A DNA stretch of 19,403 bases from S009-33 sp041694255 (GCA_041694255.1 JASMTN010000039.1:1-19403), one strand, 5' to 3'. Shown: positions 7,537 through 16,689, numbered from the stretch's first letter. Made by a program: numbers and translations. The notes: a model not told the origin generated them from the sequence alone.

Positions 7537-9750
7537 ATGCAAGAAAACAATCAAAAAAAGAGAATAACAAGACAACAGTTACAAAATAGAAAAGTTAAGC
7601 AATGATCAAGCATATGATGAAAGGGAATTATAATATGAATATGAATATTTTTTCTTATTCTTTTACTTATAATATTTTTCTTCTTTTTCTATCTTACAAA
7701 TAACCCAAATGTTTGAAAATGAATATGAATGTGAGCAAGTACTATCCAAAGTATAACATCAGTATTTGCAGGATTATTATTTTGATGATTATTTATATTT
7801 TTTCTAGTATTATGACTTACTTATATATATAAACTTCTTACAAAAAGCATTTGAAAATTCAAAAATATTATTTGAACAATTATTGTTTTTATACTATGAA
7901 TTACCAACCTTGTTTTTTGATGGATAGTCTTTTCAAAGATAGCAAATATAGAAACAAATGATATAATTGATTCTCAAGATGTTCTTATATGACAAATAAA
8001 TTTTATGAATAAGAAAAATTTTTGAGATATAGAATATACTCCTTTATATGAAAACAATTTTCCTCTTATAGCACCTATAAGTATATCTTTTCAACTAAAT
8101 GAAAATGTTTTTAATAATACTTATTATAATAATTTGCAGGTAAATGAATGAGCGATAGATCCAGTAAGATTTGAATTAGATTGTGGTAATTGACAAGTAA
8201 TAAACTATACAAGCTTTTCATTTCCTATAAATAGATATTGCTTATATTTAAACAAATGAGAGTATAATATTGACTTTAAATTCATTTATAATACAAATAA
8301 TGACAACAATAAAGAATTAAATTTACCAAGCAAAGTAATAAATATAGCTTCTGAAGTAGAGTTTAATACTACAACAAATCTAAATCCAAACAAAAATGAA
8401 ATAATAATATGAGAAAGAACAGATGAAGTACAAGTAGATCTTAGAAAGATACCTTCTGACCTTTGATTAGTTGAAAATGATATAGATATTGATTTTGAAG
8501 GTAATAATAATTTTAAAACACTTAAATGAATTGCAAAACATAGTTATAATGAAGATTGACTTTATTATATATCATTAAAATTACCAAATAAAGATAATTA
8601 TCCTTATTACACATTTCCTGTAAGAGTAAATCCTTCCACAAAGCCAACTTGTATTATAAATTCAAAAGAAAATAAGTGAATTTATACTTTTTCTGTAGAT
8701 TGAGATAGTCCAAAATGAAACATAAAAGAATATAATTATGAAATTAAAAATATAACAACATCTAATATCATAGATAAAGGAAATTGAAAAATAATTAGAA
8801 AAAGCTTAGAAAATGGTAGTGATTATGAAGTTATATGGGAAATAATTGATACTCAATGAAATATATGATCTTGTAATTCAAATATAATAAAACTTTCCTC
8901 TAAAAAATCTTATAATTATAATATTAAAATATATGATAAAAATAATAATGAAATAAAATATGAGAATAATGAGCTTATAGTTAATATAATACCTACACAT
9001 ATAACTTTAAAAATAGAGGATATAATTTGATGAGAAGAAGATATTACAGATATAGGTTTTGACACTGATAATGATGGTAATATAGATAAAAAAACTAGAG
9101 AAATTAATATTGAAATAAAAAAAGATAAAACAATAAATACAATAATAAAAGACATATATTGAAATACATCAGTTAAAACTTTAAACATTATAGTTGAACA
9201 AAAGGAAGTTATAGCAAAATTAACATCAAATAAATATAAATGAGAAGCTCCTTTAAAAATAAACTTTGATGCATCAACATCAGAAGTTACAAGCCAAAAT
9301 GATGATATAACATATTTTCAGTGGGATTTTTGAGATGGAGAAGTTCTTGAAAATACAAGAAGATGAACTGTAGTGCATACTTTTAAAACACCTTGAGACT
9401 ATAATGTAAAAGTAAAGGTTGAAACTGAAAAATGATTTGAAGATGTTGCAGAAAAAAAAGTGTTTGTATATAAGCCAGTTAACACTGCAAGTGTAGTATT
9501 TCCAAATAATCTTTGATGACAAATGAAAGCTTGAAATAGCTTAAATATTGAATTACAAACTTCTTGAGCAATAAAATCTATTGAATGGGATTTTTGAGAT
9601 GGAGATACATTTAGTTGTTCTTGAAGAGAATGTATGAATATAACACATACTTACAATAAAAAATGATTTTACAAAATACAAGCAAAAATAGAATATGATG
9701 ATGGCTCACCATCAACTAGTGCTGTTTCTAGTATAAACATTATAGAATAA
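7537..9750 (+). CDS. Multi-span membrane protein with calcium-loop motif and two PKD domains
   Basis: The frame encodes 737 residues with dozens of UGA-Gly codons. A basic cytoplasmic N-terminus is followed by three hydrophobic spans at about 30-53, 67-98 and 108-134, and then some 600 extracellular residues. The middle region is beta-rich, low in cysteine and not recognised. Residues 509-517 (DTDNDGNID) form a DxDxDGxxD calcium-binding loop. Two PKD domains follow at about 560-640 and 650-737, each with the signature WDFGDG (starting at residues 596 and 684), and end in HTFKTPGDYNVKVKV and THTYNKKGFYKIQAKI, the usual family pattern. PKD domains are beta-sandwich modules of surface proteins that bind proteins or glycans. 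This is likely a cell-surface adhesin or scaffold. The domains are clear; the function is inferred. Confidence 0.88.
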
Positions 9751-9756
9751 TAGTTT

Positions 9757-9791
9757 CAAGTTGAAAGTTTAAAGTAGCAAGTTAGATAAAA
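9757..9791 (+). repeat. Heptamer tandem repeat, plus orientation
   Basis: Exact 7-base steps: CAAGTTG (9757), AAAGTTT (9764), AAAGTAG (9771), CAAGTTA (9778), GATAAAA (9785). It starts just after the stop of the PKD gene. It is the same family as at 2394, 9837 and 16765. Confidence 0.6.
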
Positions 9792-9853
9792 GATATTTTT
9801 ATAAAAATGACAAAGTAATAACAAAATTAAAAAAATCAGATTGTAACTTGCTA
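9775..9853. terminator. Long hairpin between convergent genes built from two opposed heptamer repeats
   Basis: TAGCAAGTTA (9775-9784) is exactly complementary to TAACTTGCTA (9844-9853), with about 59 bases between. Lying between the ends of two convergent genes, it could act as a shared weak terminator or protect both 3' ends. There is no clean U-run directly after the stem, so the role is inferred. Confidence 0.4.
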
Positions 9854-9861
9854 TTTTCTAC
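9837..9861 (-). repeat. Heptamer tandem repeat, minus orientation, overlapping a gene end
   Basis: On the minus strand the units ATAGTAG, AAAATAG, CAAGTTA and CAATCTG follow each other. The last codons and the stop (TAG, 9853-9851) of the pyruvyl transferase gene lie inside it, so the repeat supplies the protein's last residues (NSRK). Confidence 0.5.
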
Positions 9862-10807
9862 TATTAAGTACTTTTTTCATCTTTTCTACTTTTTTTTCAT
9901 ATACAAAAGAATCAACTTGTTTTCAAAGATAAAAAGATATTAAAAATAAATGTAATCTTGTTGTAAATACTTTTTCTGCATTTGCTAAAACATCTATAAA
10001 ATACCAAAAATCTTTTTCATAATCTAATAATTTAATACTTTTATATTTCTCTTTTAATCTATGATAATAGATAATATCATTGTCTTTTTCACTCTTACAA
10101 ATCCAAGCAAAATAAACAACATAATCATTCCTATAATACTCATCAACAACATTTTCAACCTTTTCAAAAAAATTTTCAGCTTTTTTATTAACATTAACTA
10201 TTATATATTTTTCTTCTTTTGTTGTATAATTCCAAGTATAATTTTCTAAATCAATATCATCATATACAAATATAGAAGTATCAGGGAAAAATTCTAATTT
10301 GTTTTTTATCTTAGTTTGATCTTTTAAACCATAATCTCTTGCATATATTTTATTAGTATTTTTTAAAAGTAGATTAAAAGCTAACTTATTTCTAAGTCTT
10401 GTAGGAAATTGTATTCATCAAGTAAGATAAAGGTTTTTAAAAAACATAATAGGCCATATAGATAATACCCAGTACCGGTAAGAAAAGGGAGTTTCTTCAG
10501 TTAATATCTCACCTCATCAAACTATAATAGAATCTATTTTAAAATAATGCTTTAATTCTTTTAAGTTTTTGCAAGCTCTAAAAAAAGATCTAAAACCTTT
10601 AGGTAATTCTTGTATATAAATTATTTCTCAAGTATCAAAAAATTGTCTATGAAAATCTTTTAACCAATCTTTATTGCTACAAGCAACATATATTTGTTTA
10701 TTTTGTTTTTGTAAAAGTTTTATATTACCTATAAGTATAAGCTCATCTCAAAGATTTTTATGTCCCCGATTCCCTACTAATAGTACTTTTTTTCAATATA
10801 TATTCAT
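9851..10807 (-). CDS. Polysaccharide pyruvyl transferase family protein
   Basis: This 318-residue protein has the family landmarks: VLLVGN-x-GHKNLGDELIL (about residues 8-25), where the family has a G-x-x-G-x-x-N-x-GDE start, then IIVGGGEILTE (about 100-110) and TTRLHLFLISFYLG near the C-terminus, which matches the conserved R-x-H-x-x-x-x-x-x-x-G element. Members transfer pyruvate from phosphoenolpyruvate to wall or exopolysaccharides; CsaB-type enzymes create the ketal recognised by S-layer homology domains. Two CGG codons (residues 14 and 111) may be Trp rather than Arg: residue 14 is in a place where the family often has an aromatic residue. It lies just downstream of the sortase gene terminator, hinting at a role in wall decoration. 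The precise acceptor is unknown. Confidence 0.8.
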
Positions 10808-10870
10808 CTAAAATATTTAATTATTAAATTTACTTTGTTTATAAGAATTTTATTCTATTTTTAAATAAAA

Positions 10871-10898
10871 AAAGAGTAAGTTTTAAAACCTACTCTTT
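10871..10898 (-). terminator. Intrinsic terminator overlapping the end of the sortase gene
   Basis: On the minus strand AAAGAGTA (10898-10891) pairs with TACTCTTT (10878-10871), with GGTTTT/AAAACT pairing inside, followed by further T. The sortase TAG stop (10892-10890) lies within the 5' arm, so a ribosome at the stop would cover the stem. Confidence 0.75.
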
Positions 10899-11756
10899 CT
10901 TTGCAATAATAAGCATTCTTTGTTTATCAGATCATATAGGATAGCATCACATTATAGTTAAATATTCTCAATCTTGATATTTTTTATAAATCTCATCTAC
11001 TTGATTTGGATAGACTATTAATTTTTTAAAAACTTTATATTCATGTTGATTTCAATTCCATGTTAAGTTCATACTATCACCATGCCTAAGTTGTGGTATC
11101 TTTGCAAATACTGTACCATAAGGATTTTTTTTCCACCAATAATAACTTGTATGACCAAAAATAAATACATTTCACTTTTCTCAAGGTTTTCAAGTATATG
11201 GATATTTTACAACTCATTTATCTAAATATTCATCATAATCAGCATTTTCTATAGTCTTTATAGGAACATTTGTCAGTGTAACTGTATGCACATCAACTCA
11301 TATTTTAGGTATAGTAAGTCTATTATCAGGAGGCAATGTATTAAAATCTATATTATATGATTTTATATTTTTTTTAACTATAGATTCATAAGATGGCTTA
11401 TATATAATATCAGTCCTTTCTCAAGATTCCATATTTGAAAGTTTCTGAGAAAGCTTTTCTTTAAGTAACCTTTCTTTAAGTTTTGCCATATCATCACCAT
11501 TTTCTTGTTTTTCTCAAGTTTGAATTGATTTATTAAAATTAACAGTTTTTTTTGATGAAGAGATTGTTGTCATCTCATTAGCAGAAACAGATGTTTTATT
11601 TACTATATTATCAAAAATAATAACAACTAATTGTGCATTAATAAATAACCAACCAAAACCTACTATTATAGTAAATATTATAGAAAAATCTTTTATTTCT
11701 TGCCAAATTGAAAACCTTTTTTCTTCAATTTTTATATCATCTATATTTAGTGACAT
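10890..11756 (-). CDS. Sortase family transpeptidase
   Basis: This 288-residue protein has a cytoplasmic N-terminus of about 20 residues and a membrane span at about 24-48 (IIFTIIVGFGWLFINAQLVV). A linker runs to about residue 135 and the C-terminal sortase barrel follows. The catalytic triad is visible: His202 in VFIFGHTSYY, Cys271 in YLTIMGCYP (family TLxTC), and Arg280 in DKQRMLII. Other family features are LTIPKIGVDVHTV near the start of the barrel and DKGVVKYPYTWKPGEKGN before the His. Sortases cleave a C-terminal sorting signal and join the substrate to a wall component or another protein. The adjacent upstream gene encodes a surface protein with a sorting-signal-like end, a plausible substrate. 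The class is uncertain; the active site is complete. Confidence 0.92.
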
Positions 11757-11845
11757 TTTTATTTTTATTTTTGTTTATAAAACATGCTTTTAAGTTTTAA
11801 TATAATATATTTTCAAACTTTTAAAACATTATATATAATAATATA

Positions 11846-13450
11846 TTAATTTTCTCTTATACTAAGTTTTAATCAATAAACTATAAGTGTTATAAATATA
11901 GCATATAATAACCAATCCATAGGTCAAACTTTAACTTTTTTAACATTATCTATTTGCTTCATAGTACCATCATCACAAACTGCTTTTACTGCAAAGTAAG
12001 CATATTCATCTTGTTTAGCATTTGGATTAAATGGTAATTCATACTTTGTTCAAGTAAGTTCAGCTATTTGATCAAGGTTATCTTTTTGCTCTCATTTAAA
12101 AATAGTATATTTTACTGAACCCTCAGCTTCATCCCAAGTTAAGTAGTAATCCCCATTTGAAGATACTACTTGTGTTTTTATGTTATCTATATTACAAGTA
12201 GCTGCCTCTTTCATATTTGGTTCTATAACAATTTCTTTACTTTCTTCACCTATATTGTTACTATTTGAATCAACTGGAATTATTTTAATAAAATAAGTTT
12301 TTGCTTCATCTATATTTTCTATTGTATATTGATTCTCCTCAACTATTATATTATCAGAACTATATACTCAAGACTCTGTTCAATATTGAACTTTAAATTT
12401 AGGTATCTCTCAAGTAAATTTCCAATCTAATTCTATAATATTTTTATTATTATCTCTTTTAAATGTAACTTCTTGTATTGCTATTTTCTCAACAACTACT
12501 ATTTCAGCAATATTATCATAACTTTTATCTCAACCATCAGCAGATACATTTAAAGACACATCTGATTTTCAAAGTATATTTGCTTTAATTGTTGTAGTAA
12601 ATTCATCATTTGATTTTCTTTCCATAGGATACTGACCATAGTTTGCTATATCTAAAGTAACTGATGAAACAGATGTGTCAACTTTAACATCAACAATAAC
12701 TTCTGTTCACTTATTTACCTCATTTTCTGGAGAAAGTGTTATTCATTTATATAAAGTTCTTTGTGAATCAACATTTACATTTACAGAGTCAGATTCAGCT
12801 ATAACATTATTATCAAGGTCAAGAACATTAATTCTTATATCATGATCTCAATTAGATACATTAACAATATCAATTTGATAATTTCAAGAACTATCAACCA
12901 TTCATTCTGACTTAACAGTTCAATCAACAAGTACTTGCATTTTTGAGTTAGAATATCATTCAGCAAGTCATGCTATAGAAATTGTTGAATTTTTTATGGT
13001 CTCACCATCTTGTGGAGTTGTTATACTTACAGTTCATTTAGTTGTTCAAGATTCAGATATAACTTTTATATCTCATTTTCAATTATTTGAAGTTTCAAAG
13101 TCCTCTACAGTTACTTGATAATCTCATTTTTTATTAACTATCAAACCTTTTGAAAATACCTTTGTTCACATATCTTGTTCTGTAAATGAATATACTCAAT
13201 CATTTGGAACTATATAATCATTTATATCAAGTTCACTATCTCAGTCCATAACCATAATTATAGTATCTCATACATAATCTTCTATTATATCACCATTTGA
13301 ATTAACAGCCTTAACTATAAGATCTGCTGGTTCTCATACCTTTACAGTAGAAGGGTCTGTACTAACTATAAACCCTGCCAAATCTACAGCTGAAGTAAAA
13401 CCAAGTAGTGAAATCATACCCATTAAAATACTTATTATTTTTGTTTTCAT
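11846..13450 (-). CDS. Surface protein with Ig-like and Fn3-like domains and a C-terminal anchor signal
   Basis: This 534-residue protein starts with a signal peptide (residues 1-21, MKTKIISILMGMISLLGFTSA). Repeated beta-sandwich modules follow. An Ig-like segment with STDPSTVKVGEPADLIVKA spans about 28-110. A segment with TTPQDGETIKNSTISIAGLA resembles bacterial Ig-like repeats (about 140-235), and another beta domain lies at about 240-330. Two fibronectin-III-like domains follow at about 335-425 and 430-505, the second with NGDYYLTWDEAEGSVKYTIF. The end is KKVKVGP, a hydrophobic span (MDWLLYAIFITLIVYG) and a short tail KLSIREN, laid out like a sortase sorting signal though without canonical LPxTG. 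It lies directly upstream of the sortase gene. Likely a displayed adhesin or stalk protein; the domain borders are approximate. Confidence 0.85.
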
Positions 13451-13538
13451 TTTTAATAATTTTAATTTTTAAATAAATTTAAACAATAAACACTTACAAT
13501 AATATATAATTATAAAGATGTTATTATAGTAAGTTTTT

Positions 13539-14021
13539 TTATTTTTTTGAACTTGTTAAGTCCATTATATTTCAATTATTACTAAATATTTGAATATGTC
13601 CAATATTTATGTTGTCAAATTGCTCTTTTGTGATATTGTTTATATTAAGCAAAACATCATTAGATTCTAATACATCAATATTTTGAACTATTATATCATA
13701 TCAGTTTCATCATTCCTTCTCAGCCAATCACCAGTTAAAAGATGAATCAAAACTATCTCTTGAAAGATTGATTTTTGAAGAGTCAAACATAATTTCTATA
13801 CTAACAGATGCTATATTATCAATATTTTTTTGAATTATCATGTCTGCCTTTTCTTCATCAAAAACAATTTTAACATCTTGTTCATTTTCTTGTTGATTAT
13901 TTTTTTTTCAAAGAACATCTGTAGCAAGATTACTTGTTGATGAATTTACAAATATTATAATTGATCATGTAAGAAACAATGTTGCAACAAGTACAATTAA
14001 ATTTTCTTTTAGCTTTGTCAT
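13539..14021 (-). CDS. Small exported beta-domain protein, unknown function
   Basis: The frame encodes 160 residues. A hydrophobic segment at residues 8-27 (LIVLVATLFLTGSIIIFVNS) is a signal peptide or anchor. A Gln/Glu/Asn-rich linker is followed by one folded domain from about residue 50: VKIVFDEEKADMIIQ, then ASVSIEIMFDSSKINLS, then DIIVQNIDVLESNDVLLNIN and INIGHIQIFSNNG. The alternation suggests a beta sandwich, with a distant likeness to cohesin-type domains (a bulk hydrophobic strand followed by FDxSxINL). That likeness is weak and I do not assign the family. It is the first gene after a consensus promoter and precedes the Ig/Fn3 surface protein and the sortase on the same strand, which suggests a shared envelope role. 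Confidence 0.75.
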
Positions 14022-14051
14022 TTTTATTTTTTAATGATTAAATATGATTTT

Positions 14052-14079
14052 ATTATAATATAATATTTTTTTTTGTCAA
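14052..14079 (-). promoter_or_regulatory. Consensus sigma-70 promoter for the surface-protein block
   Basis: On the minus strand TTGACA (14079-14074), 16 bp and TATAAT (14057-14052), both perfect hexamers, about 30 bases before the ATG at 14021. No terminator was seen before the sortase gene, so it may also feed the Ig/Fn3 and sortase genes. Confidence 0.75.
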
Positions 14080-14114
14080 AGAAACAAGATTGACATTATA
14101 AATATTTTATTTAT

Positions 14115-14993
14115 TTAAAACAAACTCATTTGTGTTGGTTGTTTGATATCACTACTTGCCTTATCTATAAGTTTTCAAAAGCTATTAAAACCAAATTCTC
14201 AAACAAGTATATCTTTAAGTTTTTCAAAATTTATTTTATCTATATTTGCCTTTTGTATAATACTTTCATAAGTATATTCTCAGGGTTGATATAAACTTAC
14301 CAATTTTATATTTTTTTCTATAAGCTCTTTATTTTCTTTTAATTTTTCTGAAAGTTTAATAGGCAATTCTCATAAGTTTTCAAACAAATCTTCCATATTA
14401 TCATACTTTGACACTATAGATTGAGCAGTTTTTTTTCAAATTCAATTTACTCAAGGTATATTATCTGAAGCATCTCACAATAAAGCAAGATATAAAACCA
14501 TTCAAGAAGGAGTAAATCAATAATCTTCTAAAAATTTTTTTGTATCAGTATACTCCATAGTTTTCGGTTCAAGGAATTTTACTTTATCATCTATAAGCTG
14601 TTTAAGGTCTTTGTCAGAAGAAACTACAACTGAATCATCTTTATAATTTTTAACTAAACTAGCTATAACATCATCAGCTTCATAGTTATCTATTATTTCA
14701 ACATTAAATCATGTTTGTTTACAAATATCTATAATTATTGGTATTTGATTTTTAAAACTATCATCTATCTTTGGTCTATTTGCTTTATATTCTTTAAAAG
14801 TTTCACTTCTTATAGTCTTCTTACCTGGATCAAAAGCTATAGCAAAATGTTCAGGTTTTTCTTGCAAAAGCTTCAAAAGCATTCTAAAAAATCAAAATAT
14901 AGCTGCTGCATTTTTTCAGTTTTTATCAACTATTGCTGGCAAACTATAATAAGCTCTAAATAAAAAGCCTGAACCATCAAGTACATAAAGCAT
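14115..14993 (-). CDS. Stand-alone 5'-3' exonuclease (PolI N-terminal type)
   Basis: This 292-residue protein corresponds to the flap/5'-3' exonuclease domain that in E. coli is the N-terminus of DNA polymerase I; here it ends without polymerase domains. It removes RNA primers and 5' flaps. Metal-binding motifs are present: VLDGSGFLFRAYY (4-16) with Asp6, AIAFDPG (about 52-58), NYEADDVIASL (about 103-113), VVVSSDKDLKQLI (about 122-134) and LLGDASDNIPGVNGIGKKTA, the last being the helix-3-turn-helix DNA-binding signature. The C-terminus ends in QMSLF (288-292), a near-consensus sliding-clamp binding pentapeptide. The ATG at 14993 is preferred because a more upstream ATG (15003) is in another frame. 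The identity is firm. Confidence 0.92.
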
Positions 14994-15042
14994 ATATAGA
15001 CATTTAATATTAAATCTATACTTTTATAAAAAAAACTGTATT

Positions 15043-15089
15043 ATTATCAAGTTTATTATGAAAGTTTTTTCATTGATTTTCAATATAGT
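15043..15089. repeat. 47-bp direct repeat, left copy, with promoter elements
   Basis: This sequence and 16690-16736 are both 47 bases long and nearly identical; they share ATTATCAAG at the left end and CATTGATTTTCAATATAGT (19 bases) at the right end, with small differences between. The copies are in the same orientation and flank the pilin-like gene. Each contains TTGATT on the plus strand overlapping TTGAAA on the minus strand. Confidence 0.75.
15055..15083 (-). promoter_or_regulatory. Probable promoter of the 5'-3' exonuclease gene
   Basis: On the minus strand TTGAAA (15083-15078), 17 bp and CATAAT (15060-15055), about 60 bases before the ATG at 14993. It lies wholly inside the left copy of the 47-bp repeat. 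Confidence 0.5.
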
Positions 15090-15102
15090 ATTATTAGATA
15101 TT

Positions 15103-16532
15103 CTAATTTCAAACTAAATTATTTTTATAAAAATCCTCAAAACTTATATTAGCTGGCCATACTATAAATAACCCTTTTTTTATATCTAATATTCAATTTA
15201 AAATATCAGAATCACCAGAAACAGAGTAAGGTGTTCAATTATTAGCATAAAATTGATTAGACATGCTTTTTATATTATTATCTTTATTTCAAAACAAATA
15301 ATTACTTTTACTATTTGTCCGATAATCACCAACACTAGCTAGTGCTGTATTACTTATACCAAAATATCATACATGTGAAGTTCCATTAGGTTTAAATTTA
15401 AAGTAATATCTTTTTTCTGAATCAAGAAATAATTGTTTTCACTTTACTGAAAGATTACTAGGTGTAATTGCTGTTGAACCCAAACTATAATATTCTAATC
15501 ATAATTTTTCTATTTTATCTAATTCTAATTGTGATGGTTCAACATTAATAATAGAACTTATATTTGAACTTGACCGATCTCAAACAATAAACTTTAAATC
15601 TGAAATGTTAGAAAAATAATCTCTATATCAAATATTATTATATCAAGAATAATTAAATATATTGTCTATCACATTTTCTTTGGATGCAGAGCTAGATTTA
15701 GTATTAATTATTTCTACACTTTCCAATTCTTTTATAACCTCATCTTTACTCATATCTTTTATAGTCTCATATCATGGTTCTGTAAAATTTTTATATGCTC
15801 AGGTCAAAGCTTGTGCTATTTGTGAATCATTTCAAGTTCCTATTTTCCATATTATATATCATCACTTACTTCATCCTGTTTTCTTTTCATATTCTTTTAT
15901 ATAGTTTTTACCTCCATTTGATACAAATCTTATTTCTCAGCTCAATAGTCATCAAATATATTTTGTTGGGTCTTCTATTATTATTGTTGGAACTGGGTAT
16001 GCTTTTTTACTTTCTCATTTTTTTTCAATATAAATTTATCATCATAATTTCACCTTAGTATTGATATATATCCATTTGCATATACTTGATCTAAATATGT
16101 ATTGTAAGTAAATTGTTCTTCACTTACTATTGAACCTATCTGATATTTTTTTTGATTAGAAGTTACTGAGTATGTATAAAATCTATTTTCTGTATTTATA
16201 TCTTCTGGTATTTTTATTAAACTATCTATATTTGTTATAGCCTTATTTCATAATTTTCATTGATACCATAAAACATCTGATAATCATCATGTTCATGTTA
16301 TTGTTACATAATTATCTGGCATTGGATATTTTGCTTTTTCTATATATTCTATATCCATAGATTTTTCTATCTGATTCAGATCAGCTATTGTTCTTACATC
16401 ATTTGTTTTACCTAACCATTTTGTTAATATTATACCAGTACTAACTGATAAAATAGCAATTATTGTTATAACTACAACTAACTCAACTAGAGTAAATCAT
16501 TTATTTTTAAAATATATTTTAATTTTTGTCAT
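15103..16532 (-). CDS. Long type IV pilin-like protein, interrupted by a -1 frameshift
   Basis: The N-terminal frame starts at ATG 16532. It carries a prepilin signal: KNKG (Gly12, encoded by TGA) followed by FTLVELVVVITIIAIL with Glu at mature position 5. It is open for 183 codons and stops at 15983-15981. A second frame, -1 relative to it, then stays open for 299 codons to the TAG at 15105-15103. It continues naturally with AYPVPTIIIEDP and a Gly/Tyr-rich region. Joined at the A-run near 16002-16008 they give a 476-residue protein, long for a pilin and possibly a minor or adhesive tip pilin. The end of frame one (KKHTQFQQ) looks non-native. The cause may be programmed frameshifting, a real mutation or an assembly error. 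Two CGG codons (fusion residues 320, 405) may be Trp. The product would be processed by a prepilin peptidase and act at the cell surface. Confidence 0.8.
16002..16008 (-). other. Slippery heptamer A AAA AAG at the pilin frame change
   Basis: In the starting frame the minus strand reads GTA AAA AAG CAT, so the heptamer has exactly the X-XXY-YYZ phase of the classical dnaX-type -1 site. Slipping there joins VKK to AYPVPT. A second A-run of eight (16018-16025), read AAA AAA AAT, is an alternative slip or indel site. I found no convincing downstream stem-loop. Confidence 0.5.
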
Positions 16533-16565
16533 TTTTTTATTTAAATAATATAAACTTATGATTTA

Positions 16566-16594
16566 ATTATACATTATTTTTATTTTAATTTCAA
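16566..16594 (-). promoter_or_regulatory. Promoter of the pilin-like gene
   Basis: On the minus strand TTGAAA (16594-16589), 17 bp, TATAAT (16571-16566), about 34 bases before the ATG at 16532. A small hairpin (AATGAA...TTCATT, 16644-16660) lies further upstream with no assigned role. Confidence 0.65.
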
Positions 16595-16689
16595 GAAAAG
16601 TATAATTTTGTTTTAACAAAAATTAATAATATTTTATTACAATAATGAACAACTTTCATTATTTATAAATAAGTCTATCAAGTTTTGAA

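Noticed and set aside
8916..9522. Minus-strand frames of 80-90 codons
   Set aside because: Antisense to the PKD-domain gene, whose WDFGDG motifs lie in this stretch.
2394..9861. CRISPR array from the repeated words
   Set aside because: Units are 7 bp, degenerate and ungapped, without spacers; no cas gene is nearby.
13539..14021. Cohesin-dockerin pair formed with the calcium loop of the PKD protein
   Set aside because: The small protein only vaguely resembles cohesin and the other has a single calcium loop rather than the duplicated dockerin motif.
15940..16001. Downstream stem-loop stimulating the -1 frameshift
   Set aside because: Only short, interrupted pairings (such as CAATAATAG with CTATTG) could be made; not convincing by eye.
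15662..16058. Overlapping open frames of 80-87 codons on the plus strand
   Set aside because: They lie antisense to the second half of the pilin-like gene and consist of hydrophobic low-complexity translation typical of the complement of Asn/Lys-rich coding.
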